Below are positions 1 to 12,344 of a stretch of 64,000 nucleotides of DNA, piece after piece. The position numbers were made by a program, and so were the translations under genes. The stretch is taken from the NCBI GenBank assembly GCA_033675545.1, contig JAWDGP010001428.1:308501-372500 (forward strand). The letters are read 5' to 3'. Each line of letters begins with the position of its first letter. Positions within the stretch are counted from its first letter, which is position 1. Under the pieces are notes generated by a model. That model was not told the DNA's origin. It saw nothing but the letters and a program-made list of their open reading frames with translations, and ran no database searches. Source of the DNA: Elysia crispata (Eukaryota; Mollusca; Gastropoda; Plakobranchidae).

Positions 1-2660
1 GCTGAAAGTCGCCAATTTTTTTAAAGTTTGAATTTCTGAGAAGCTTGAACATAAATTCACTGTGATCAATTACCATATCAGTTTGGGATTAGCCTCATAA
101 CAGGAGTCAAGATTTGGTCCAAACTCACAAAAAGACAATTGCATTGAGCACTTTTGTCTTTAATAAAAAGTGAGCAAACTTTTGTTCATTAAAAACACAG
201 TAAAATTTTTGTTGCTGTCTTAAACCAATGTTTTCCCTTTTCTGCAATTTGGTTAAAAAATATGACATTATGTCAGCCCATTTTAATGGCAGAGAAGGTA
301 AAAAAAAATATGTTTTATTGCTTGAGAATATGGATTTATGTCCGCGGTTAAAGCAAATATTGAAACTGTGGGGGGGAGGGGGGGGGGAGTTCCAAAGAAA
401 CTCGGAACTTAACTCCAATTTAGAGTAGCACATATTACTCACTGAGTAGGTCACCCTGCATTTCCACTTACCGAACACAGGTTGTAAGAGCTCTAACAGT
501 GTATGTTTATAATCCTGGGCACACACATATGATGGCATTGAAATTTATCTTCCGTTTTTTTTTTCTTCTTCTTTTTGCAAACACGATTTCATTACAAATT
601 CAAAAACCCAGATTAGACTACACTTCTTTATCACAAAACAGTGAACCCGACTAAATTTTATACACGATTACTTAATACATACACTGTGTATGATTACATT
701 GCCTGGATCTATGACAACAACAGCAACAATAACAACAGCAACAACAACAAGAACAATGATAACAGCAACAACAACAACAACAACAATAATAATAATAATA
801 ATAATAATAATAATTATAATAATAATAATAATGACGACGACGACGATAATAATAACAATAATTATATTTTAATAATAGTAAAAAAAAACATTTGGTTTTG
901 ACATAGGAGTTGTTTTTTTTACGTCTGTGTAGAAAATGTGGAAGCATTTCATTTTTATGAAATTTACAACCTAAATTTTATCTAAATGCGAGGAGTTAAA
1001 AAAAAAAGGGCCAGGGGGAGATCGATGTACAAGTTTGTAACAAGCACCTCTATGCACTCAAGCTTGGCTGGCCATGATCTCGCTTTTTCTTACCGCCTCT
1101 CGTCTTACTCACTTTACAATGCTAAGTTGTAGTCTACCTGATGATCGCAATCTGTTTTGACAAACAAACCCAGTAAGAATTTAAAGTTCTAGACGCTCAG
1201 TGTAGAGAAAGTACAAAAAAGGCAAAATAAGAAATTAAATATGTAAATGTTTAGGTGCTAATATTGACTCTGAATCAAGACAGAATCAATCGAACGTTTC
1301 ACTTCATGTCAGTAAATGGGGTCAAGCAATCACAACTATAACAAAAACATTGTCAATACTTTGGTTAAAAAAAAACAAAGAATAATTAAATAATTTCCGA
1401 AGTATGTAACAAATTCTTATAACGCAAGATCTAGATATCTTAAAAAGAATCAAGAAGAAAATATAATCTAGATCTAGATTCAAGAAATGACCCGAATCTA
1501 GACCTTTGATTTAGATCGCAAATAAATATTGAATTTAAATTCGTTTGAAATTAATGAATTGGTCAATATTTAACCTTCCTTTCCATTCTGGGTTGTTTGA
1601 TATAAATAAATTTGAAACCTTGCGCACAGCTTCTGCCTAGTTTGTGACCTTCATACGTTGATCTATTGGCGTATTGGCTCGGTCATTAGGAACAAAATTC
1701 TCATCACTATAATACTATTATGAAGTTGACCCAAATTCCGGTTGATTTTGATGTCTTTTATTAAATTTTATTACTTTTTAAATTTATTGTTTTTCATGTA
1801 AAGCCGGGTAACATTAGTGAGACTAACGGTAACCATAGACGGTTCAGTGGGGTGCTGGGGCCAGGTACTATCCAGTTGACCCTGGGTGATTTTATTTCAC
1901 AAATGAGCTCCACAGCAGAACTTTCAAATGGAACGCCCCATAGATCATTCAGAAACAGAAATTGGACTTCAATGGAAGGTATACATTTGAGGGTCAAATC
2001 TTTAATCCTCACAAAGCCTTTGACTTGTTATATGACAGCTTTCTGCCAGCTGGGAAGGTCCCAAAAGCAAACCAATTTCATAAAATTGGGGTGACTATTT
2101 TCATTTTTGTGATGTCTTTTTACAGCAATGGCTTCTCTTCATTTCTTTTAATGAAACAAAAGGTGAACTCTTATATTAATTTATAGCAAATTTTTTTTAA
2201 CAAGACAGTGTTTAAAAAGTTGTCTCTCTTCAAATACCCACTTGATTAGCATAACAGTCTATACCTCTGATAACATCTCGTGATCTTAACATCTGTAATT
2301 TGAAAACGAAGTGTTTTACCTTCAATAAAAGTTTCAAATCAGTTGCTGGTTTTTTTTTTGTTGTTGTTTTTGTTATTTTTTCATTATTTTTATTCAAACG
2401 AAGAATATTTTCATAGCCTGTTCCTGAACACAATAATATAATATTATTCTATAATATAATTTTTCTCTCAAAGTATGTTCGTCTGGCCAAAAATTTCTCT
2501 CTTTACAATTATTTATTTAGTTTTTGGCACTGGTATCTTGCTGAAGATACTCTCTCAAGTATCTAATCTGATTAAATAAATTGGTTTTTATGGCATTTTG
2601 TAGTCAAATCTTCACTTATAACATAACTATTTTCATTGGCTATTTTGTCGTTTGCTCCAG
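1..2660. other. Intronic sequence upstream of first visible NHE exon
   Basis: AT-rich non-coding sequence, probably an intron of the Na+/H+ exchanger whose 5' exons lie outside the window. It holds a G-rich run near 371-388, a triplet microsatellite (713-870) and several AGATCTAGAT-type motifs (1425-1510). Around 1800-2170 both strands have short open frames with mixed composition, possibly an old repeat, but no family is recognisable. I searched for an upstream exchanger exon and saw none. Confidence 0.5.
713..870. repeat. Compound triplet microsatellite (AAC)n-(AAT)n-(GAC)n
   Basis: Imperfect AAC/AAT triplets pass into a GAC run and back to AAT/AAC. The open frames over it are only homopolymer translations of the repeat. 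Confidence 0.95.
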
Positions 2661-2743
2661 TAACTTTCGTCATGTCAGCAATGATCAACAGATTTGACCG
2701 TCAGCGAGTCAGAACAATTTCTCTGCCTGAACAGTTTATGATC
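2661..2743 (+). CDS. SLC9A: NHE exon 1 of window: membrane segment before GGLRGA
   Basis: Acceptor ctccag, donor GTAAGT. It encodes TFVMSAMINRFDRQRVRTIS and on to LPEQFMI, which aligns with the vertebrate stretch ending in a conserved EQF just before the YGGLRGA exon. It starts in the middle of a codon (two bases carried) and ends in phase 0. Confidence 0.9.
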
Positions 2744-5700
2744 GTAAGTTTTAAAAAAAAATTTCTCTTCATATTCAGTTGAAGAGCAGAAGGGCTGCTG
2801 CTTTGGCTCTCATTGTCTCATTGTCCCCTTTGCCAAAATGATCTTCTACTGCAGCTATCACATGCTTTATTAAATATTACAAAGAAGGAAACAAAAGTTT
2901 CAATGAACTGAGAAAAAGCTATAGCGGTTTCATGCTGTAAAAGTTTTTTAGTAAAGCTGAAAAATTGTCGTGTGTATTTGAATACATACTTTCTCAAATG
3001 AGAAATGAGACTTTAGTAAGAGGGCATTTCCACCTAAAAAGATCATATGGTTTGTTATAGTTGTTGATATATTCTATTGGTCCCCATCTATTATTTTTAC
3101 CATTAGGTATAAAAATACATCTGACATTTGACCCTAATGATCCTTACAGGCATATGGAGGATTGCGTGGGGCTGTGTGCTTTTCTCTGGTAGCATTGCTT
3201 AGCAAAAATGAAGTGCCAGCGCAGAGCATGTTCATGACGACAACGCTGGCTGTTATCCTTTTCACTGTCTTTGTGCAGGTGAGGTTTCTATTTCACGCTG
3301 CTTTCCCCTCCCCTCCATAACATCTTTTGGATGTAATCTTTAATTAATTATTAAAAAAGCAATAAACGTCTTGTTGGCGAACAAATGTTGTTTCAAATCT
3401 TAAGACACAAACAGGACTGTAAGGGCTTCCAAATGACGGAATCGCAAAAAAAAAAAAATATTTACAGCTATGTGTACAGCAGAGAATTAGATGAAGTCCA
3501 TACAGGTATTGTCATTTCTATCAAAATGCTTGCAAAAAATTCTAATGGTTGTTGAGTGTTCTTAATCTGCTGAACAAGAAAAATTTTTCTTTTCTCATTG
3601 AAATTTTTTTTTGCTTTTCTGATAAATTTTTCATGCTTTTTTTACTTCAGGGTATCACCATCAAACCTCTGGTGTACTTGCTCCAGATCAGTCTCGCTCC
3701 AGAGAAGTCCAGGTCCATGTATCAAGAGCTGTCCATTCATGTTAGAACTTGCATTCTTTTAATTTGTTGTCAATCATTTATGTTATCTCAGTCGATTGAA
3801 GTTTTTGTGAAAATGAAATATTGCTGAAATTTGGAGATAAAAATAAGTAAAAAGAGCAAAATTTGATACTTCAAGGGCAATTTCTTCAACAGTGTAACAA
3901 AAATTTTTAGAAGTGTTTGATTATTTAGTTTTCATTTTATTTATTTATTTTTTTTTATGGAAAGTTTCATTTTAAGCATTTTGAATATACTAAAAAGGAA
4001 GATAAAAAAAAAAACTTAAAAAAAAAAAGATTCTCAGTGAGAGCATGGACAAATATACTTTTTTAACTCGCAAGAAGAACAGAATTCTTCTCTCTTCCAT
4101 TTATTCTACGTACACATTTTGTTTTTTACTCTCCACCAGATAAACGACCACATGATGGCTGGTATGGAGGAAATCATCGGAGAGCACGGCAGGAATCATT
4201 TCAGGGTGAGCAAACTAATAATGAAGCTGTAAGAAATGTCTTTTTACTATAATTTTTTTGTCCTTTGCCTTGTTGCTCTCCTTTTTTTTACGCTCTCAAG
4301 TTTTTGGACGGTATATTTTCTCTTGAAACTTTTATAAAGTGTTTTCAGTTTTCAATTTGAGCGCAAGCAATAGGCATTTGTTTAACTAAACGTGGTACAA
4401 TCAGAGGAAGCATTGAAGAAGCAGTTTTAGAAAACGCCTTGCAATCTATGAGCTGTGGATTTTATTTTGCTATCACTGACATAAAGTGAGGATGACATAT
4501 TGGAGGTTTTGAGACTCTGAGACAATTTTAGGAGGACCTTAATCAGAGTAATGCACATATAAGAGCCAGGAAACTTGTTATGTCCTTTTGAATACTAGAT
4601 TTAAGGTGCTAAAGTTCCATACCATCGGCTAAGAAAAAAAAAATGTAATGAGAGTTCTGAATGTACTTGAAACTTTCTTTTTTTTGCTCCCCCAGCACTA
4701 AGGTGCAAGAAGCCAGCTTCATTTCCCCCACATTACAGCCAATTGTAGTTGACAATTCTAATCCCATGTAGCATTTGTTGAATTGTTACCAGCAATGTAT
4801 GGGTTATTAATGAAAAGAATTCACATGTGATTTAGAATCAGTCTGATATAAGAGGAATCTGTGGAGGTAGACAAGAATGATTTCAGTGAAGATGCCTTTA
4901 TTAGTAAAGAGTTATGGGCCTATTATCTGCTTATTATTTTTTTTCCTTGGATCTACTTGTAGTCAGCGATTTGAATTCAACTCAGGCTTGATTTGTGGAA
5001 TCATTGATTCAGAGGGAAAGCTTTTGTTCAAAATCATGATTGTATATTGATTATATCATTTCACTTTGGTTATATTATTTTTAATATGTTACACTATCAA
5101 AAGAATGAATCCAAAATTATTGTTTACCATTCATTAGTATATACAACAAATAAGAAATAGCTTGTGACTAAAGCATGGATTAATAAGAAAAATGTTTGGA
5201 TTTTTTCATATTTAAGATGTCTGATTGTGGGACTACAGAATAAATTGCTTTCTCTGAAAATATCTTGTGTTACAAAGCAAAATGTATTTATCAGTCTCAA
5301 ACAAATATTTGCTTTCACTGAAAGTTTCTTGTGTTACAAAGCAAAATGTATTTATCAGTCTCAAACAAATATTTGCTTTCACTGAAAGTTTCTTGTGTTA
5401 CAAAGCAAAATGTATTTATCAGTCTCAAACAAGTAATTGCTTTTTCTGAAAGTATCTTGTGTTACAAAGCAAAATGTGTTTATTGATCTAAAACAAACAA
5501 AAAAAAAAGTTTTTTTTATAAATATCAGAAGATTGGACTTGGTTGAGACTAGATTTATTGTGGACCATTTTGAGCAAAATTGAAGACACTCTTTACCTTT
5601 CCCTTTCAGGAAAAATTGGCATTTTTGGATAGCAAGTATTTAAAACCTTGGCTAGAAGTAGATCCTGATCCAAGAGATGCAACTCTAAAGAACTTTTATG

Positions 5701-8700
5701 AAAATTTGCTTTTGAAGTGAGTATGAGATAGACTGTGAGTGTGCAATACTGTGTTTCTATACATTGAGAAGCTTTCCTCTTCAGTGCGGGGACATCATTT
5801 GATAGGCTTATAGTATGCTATAGTATATTTTGGGTTTCACATACATTTTACATACTACACTTCATACATTTTGGGAAAACAGCGGTCTAGTGAGTTCAAC
5901 CTGTAGATGCATTGTCATGAAACGATATTTAAAACTAAGGGCAGTTGGCATATTTTGCAAAATTTAAATCTTACACTAGATTCTTTTCAAAAATTCAATA
6001 AGAACAAACATTATGAAATCCTGCACAGCAATGCTCCTGTTGGCTATTTTCACAGAAGAGGTTTTCTATTATGTATTTTTGAATGATCTTCAAAAAGAAT
6101 GGGAAAAAATTAGCAGTTTTCCAGTAATGAAACAATCTGACATCTGCATATCTTCCTGAATAAAATGGAGGTGTTGGTTTCACATTCATGTGAGAGATGG
6201 ACACTTAAGAAGTTGATGTGTAACAGTTTCTGGGGTTTAAGCAGGGTTTGAAAGTAAGAAGTTGCTGGAATATACGAATATTTAAATGAATTGTGTGAAA
6301 TTCAGTACATGTTGAGACTTGGAAAGCTTGCCTCTTGTCCACATCTTGAGAGATAAGTTAAGAAGTAACTCTGGTTTGTTGTGGTTCATTTTGCTCAGGA
6401 GAGATCTTTTAGAAAGTCAAGCAACCAAAACAAGTCTTTGCAAAAGAGTTGTATTGATTTAATTCCTTTAAATATTCAAAGTACAAAAATGTCAGAACCC
6501 AACAGGAGATAGAGTGAAGTCTTCCCTTTCCACACAAGTAGTATACATTGCTTAATGTAACAGGTGACTGAAGTGGGGTTAAAGTTTGGATATTTGGCCT
6601 GTGTCTGCTATCTGCTATAAGTTTCTACTAATGTATTTCTGGTGGTCAAGGTGCAATCTTTGCAGAAGAGATTCCTTCAAAAAAATGGATTTTCACTCTT
6701 TCAACTGTTTGATACGGACATGAAAGTGAGGTAGTTTAAATTAATGTCTAGTTATGTAAATGATCAACTTGTGCTTGAACTATTCCTTCCTTCCTCTCCT
6801 CAGAGAGCATTACAACTACTTGAAGTTGAGTGGGGCCAAAACCCCAGAGAACATGCCAGAAATGTATGTATATTTATTTATTTTTCCCTGTAATGCAACT
6901 TCTCTTAAAACCTTATGAAAATTAAACAAAAAAAATAACAATGGTATCATAGATTCCAAAATGAAAAGGCTCATGGTATGAAAAAATTCTTGGGTTATTT
7001 TCCCATCTTTCTTAATAATAGAAAGAGCAGAAATTTTCTTTTTTCAAAATTCCACTTAACAGGTTATTTTTTTGGTACAGTCCCCAAGATTCAGATTTTA
7101 ACATTTGCGGAAATCGAATGTGAAATACCATATGTATTACATACTCTGCCCCTTCCAAAAAAAAAAATAATGAACATAAAAACACAAAGACATCAAACAG
7201 GCACACACATATACATATGTATGCAATTTTTTGAAGAAGGTTCCTTAATGTACTAATGTTCTAATTATTTGCTGAGAGGCCATGATTATCTTAAAAACAG
7301 AGAGTCTAATGTTTTAGAAACTAAACAAGTCTTTTTCATAGTTTTATCACTATTTTATCCCATGCTGTCAGAGGAATAAAGTGAGTCCATATTTAATCTA
7401 CACATATTTTCAGTTTGATGTCTTGGATTTCACGTAGCGCTTTTAGATTTGTGTTGTGCATTCGTTTTGAGATGCAGTGTACCTTATGGTACCAAGACTT
7501 CTTTTAACTTTTTAATGGTCCTCAAAGTCCATATTTGACTTGATTTTGATTGTATAAATGTACATAGCAGATCACTGGGTTTTTTATTATTTGGACTCCT
7601 GATATTTTAGGTATATATGGGAATTACAAATTATTTTGCTGGTGCCGTCCTCCTTTTTTCTCTCTTTTTTTTTCTTTATATATGTTTGTTGCCCCTTTTT
7701 GCTCTGCAAGTTCTTTGAGTGCTATTTGTATATGAAAGGATCCACGACAAAGCACTTTATAAGCCATTTAAAAAAAAAATGAAGAAAAAAAGGCAAAATC
7801 TGAATTTTTTTTTTGTTACAAGGTTTGATATTATTGTGTGACAATATTTAGTATAAGAGAAGAATTTTATTTTTGAAATTGAAGACTTCAAAGATGAATT
7901 CTTCTCACATCTAAACAGAAAATTTTTTAAATGGCTATAGTTGGAAATAATGCATAATATTTTAGAACCTTTAATATATGTCAGACCCAACGTGCAAGAA
8001 ATTCCATCATTCATCTGTATCAAAACAAATTTGCTTTGGCCAGTGATGCAAGGGGTCAAGATGAATGTCCCTTGCAAAATACAAAGCAATCAACATAAAA
8101 GGGTTTAAATGTAGATCTTGAGTTTGAATAAGGCATAAATTATTTGGTTGTGTTTTTTTTTTTAAATTGCCTTGCAAAAAATTGTTTGTGCCGTTCAGGT
8201 TTGAGGGATCTTCATTAAATGAAGATACGATGAACTACCTAAGGTATGTATTAGTTGTGTTTGCAGCACATTCTGTTTTCTTTGTTTTCTTTCCTTCATG
8301 CTCTTGTTCTGCTTTATGTATGTGAAAAGAATGTTGTATTGCCTAATTTCTTCAGTCTTAAAATAGATTTTTTTCCCACACTTATAAGTAAGAATTATTG
8401 GTATAATTATGTACATTGGTCGGTAAAGCAAATTACCCATTTATTGATAATGGACATAAAATAAAAAGATGAAGAAAATCAAAATATTTTGTGAAGAGCG
8501 ACTTGTTGAGAAGGCTTGATTTTCCCCATGAGTTGACATTTTATGAAGAAAGTTTTTTTTTGAATTTGCTGCTCTTTCTCTGAAAAATTATGGTGCTCTG
8601 TATTTAAAAAAACATGCATGGCTGTTTGCACCCATAGTCTTCCTAATATCGGTAAACCTTCTAGTTGTGCTGTGAAAGAACCTAATAACAACAATGAACA

Positions 8701-11700
8701 ATTTGTGAAGATAACATAATGCAAAATTGGTTTTAATTTGTGCCTAGGTCTGTGCGATTATTTTATGAACGGAAGAGGAGAAATTATTAAAGTTTTACTT
8801 TTCTATATTTTACTTCGACATCAGTATTATCGGAGCTATAAGGAATGCAGATAAAGACTGCTGTTTTCTTTCCAAACTGCTGTCCTAGTTATTTGTTGTT
8901 TTTTTTTCGGATCTATATGGTTTTAGAATTATTTATTGTACTGATTATCTAACGCTTTTTTTTTAATATTTTTTTTCAACTCATATAGACTTCTTTTTTT
9001 TTTATTCCAAACATCCTCATCTTTGCTGTTCCCAAGAACTGCCAACTATAACTTGATATCTCTGAGACTTAATTAAGTTTATTTTTAAATGTGCTCCATT
9101 TACAAAAAAAATGTTTGTTCAGTATTTCATCACAACATTAATAACCTGTAGGTCTAAAGACCAGGGCGTATTGGGCTACCTGAGGTATGTAGTTTAACAG
9201 TTATAATTCCTGTCCTTGTGGACTTGGTATATCAAACAATAATATACAAACAAACAAATTTTCATCTCTCACTTAATATAACCTTACTAAATCTTTGAAG
9301 TCTTAACCAATTCTGACCAGCGGGGTGACAAAATTAAAAAATGTGCACTTATTTTTTTTAATCTTAACATTATGATGTAGCCTGTTAAACATTTGAAAGA
9401 TACCCCCTCAGATCCAAACCAATGTTGCTTTTTTCTTTTCTTTTTTTTTAAATTGAAGGCAAATACATTTCAAGCAGGCAACAAAATACTGTAGCAGATC
9501 TCAGTTTGTGCTTTCTTTCCTGCTGTACCATCAATTTTTTTCTTTTTTTTTTTTTATTGGAACACAAGTCATCTTAGATACTGAGGGCGGTAGATTTTGA
9601 ACTTGAAATACTTTTATTGATGCGGTGATAACATATTTTTTAATTATATTTTTTACATCTCCCGTAAGTTATTAAAAAATGAATAGGACCCTAGTCATTT
9701 GAGTTGGTATTTATTAATATGATCTTTCTTGTCTCTTTCAAATTCATCATGGCAAATCCAAAAACTTGAATAAATCTTAACTAAATTAAAATCACAGTAA
9801 TTTGAAATATTTCACTAACTTTATACATAATTAAACAAGCAGACTTCAGTTTAAGTACTCTAAGTAAAACATTCCTTTCTGTTTAAAAAATTCCATAGTT
9901 ATGATTGCTACTCTCTTCCCATGGTAGAAGTCCTGTGAAAGCCTTTAGATTTCTTCTGATTAATTGATTGACCGTTATGACAAATTTGAAAAGCTCAATC
10001 AACTTCTAACTGGGGTCTCAAGACTTCTGTATGTGGGTTTTTTTTCTGTTCTAACTTATTTCTATCGCAATGTTTATTATTCTAGAAACTAATATCATCA
10101 TCCCACATAGTTCTGAGATAGACCTGAAGGACCAGGGAAAGGCTTTATGACTGTGAAGACTACTATCATCTCGCATGTGGTTGTTGGTCTATAATTATCT
10201 TGTTGAATTCAGAATAATAACTGGGACCCCAAACTGGGGTTTTGTGGGAAATAGAATTTCTGATCTGTGTCATATTGAGAATTTTGTATTCCAAGTTTTA
10301 AACCATGTCATTTAAAATCATTGAGCAGTTTAATTCCACGTGTATTTAAAGATTTGATTGTTTATGTGCTTAAAGTTGAACTGTAGTTCATGATTCATAG
10401 TTTAGAGGAAGTTTTTAATCTTTTCTGTTTTCTTTTGGATTTTAACGTAAACGTTTAATTGTTTTCCTCCTGAAACAGTTACTACTAAATCGGTGGAATT
10501 TTACTGTTGAAGCTTTATTATATGAAAGGCATATCCAAAACAGTTTTTTTTGTCTAATACCTAGCAGCCTGATAAATTGTAGATTTTCGGTATTTCTTTT
10601 GGTATTTTACTGATTTTTAAAGAAAATTTCTTCTTATTTTTCTTTCTTTTTTTAATTTCCGGAGTTAACTAAAAGTAACCTATGATTCTGATCCTCAGAC
10701 GAACTCGGTAGGTCTACACATTTTTGGTCTTCAGATTTTCTTTTGCTTATCATCTAGGGTTGATATTGTGTTATTTATTTATTTGAATAGTATCATTATT
10801 TTTACTATTTTTTATAATTATTACTATTAGCATAAATAAGAGCTCATTAAATTGATTTAATAACTTTTATTAACCCCCTTTGCACCAATTTAGTTTGGAT
10901 TGTAATGGTTTTGCACTTTGTCAGTTAGTCTGTATCAATGGTCGTATGTGGGTTGTCACATATTCTTGATATCAGTGGTGATAAGGTAAACGCTACGTCC
11001 ACAATTATTACTTCACCAAGATTATATTTTGTAGCAAATCTTTGAACTTTTGAAGCATGATGTAATTTGGTTTTAACGTAATAGTTCCATAAAACTGATC
11101 ATTAGCTGTAATCTTCATGATGCACCACACATGGTTATTCATTTTTTATATGAGTTTTTAACTTTTATCTTAAAAGGTTCATATTGGTCCATATTGATTC
11201 GTTTAAGTTAGAAAATTAGAGAGAAAAAAATCAGCAAATGAGAAGAAACTGGCAACAAATTTTTCAATTCAAGAATGTATTTTTATGTGTTACTCTGCCC
11301 TATCGTGAATACTTCTATGTTTCCCTTGAACCACCACGCAAATAGTTTGTGCCTTTTACTGTCTTACCATGTTTGAAAATTTATAATTCCTGCTGTGAAT
11401 GGTGCTAAATCTATATATATGAAAGCGGACGTAGGAGGCTTTTTGTGCAAACTCCTCCATTATTACTCGACGCACACCTTTGAAACTTAGCAGGCATCTA
11501 CATTATTTATGTGGCTAGGTCCTAATCCATAAAAAAAATCAACGCAACTGCTTTGCTCGATTTCCACAAAATGCTTTGTTTCAAAAACATAGGTTAACTT
11601 ACGAACACCTATTTTGCTCGCCATTTTTTCATTCTCTAACAATGGAAGTCTTTATTGATCGAAATGAGGTGTAGATCTAGGTATAAATAAGTGTGTGGCT

Positions 11701-12269
11701 AAGAATTCCCAGCAAGGCAGTTTTATGCACTTAACGCGAAAAATTCAGAGCTTTCTTTAAGCGTTTAAAAGGTTAAAAAAAAATGGATTGGGAAAGAAGA
11801 GAATATTAAGTTGATTTTCTTTATTCCAAAAGGAATTCAGTTCTTTATCTATTTTGTGTAAGAAATTAGAATCATCGTTATATCTAGAATCTAGGTCAAG
11901 ATCGATAGATGGAGGCATATTATTTTATCTGAATCATGTAAGTAAAAGGAGAGATATCAGCCTCGGCAAATTGACACCTGGGTCCTATTGGTAAAATGGA
12001 ATTTTCACCTTGTTGGTTATGTTTCATGTACTCTAAACATTTTTGTGTGGGTTAGTGTTAGTATTAACACTTCTCAATTTTTCAGCATTCCCTAAGTCGG
12101 TCTGAAAATCTTGTACAGGGCCAAAGTGTTAGGCTGACATAAGCAAACAAAAGACAATTGTTTTCTGGAGACATTTACAATGTATGCGTTTTGTGGCAGA
12201 ACAAGGATCTTCTGTACAAAATATTGGAAGAGTTTCTCAAGGGTCTATACCTCTCCTTTTTAAACACTA

Positions 12270-12344
<75 letters not shown>

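Noticed and set aside
1794-2186. Mixed-composition frames on both strands
   Set aside because: No domain, no splice context and not part of the exchanger; possibly an old repeat.
10680-10715. 9-base microexon between CTCAG and GTAGGT in the large exchanger intron
   Set aside because: Too short to support from sequence; the phase chain is complete without it.
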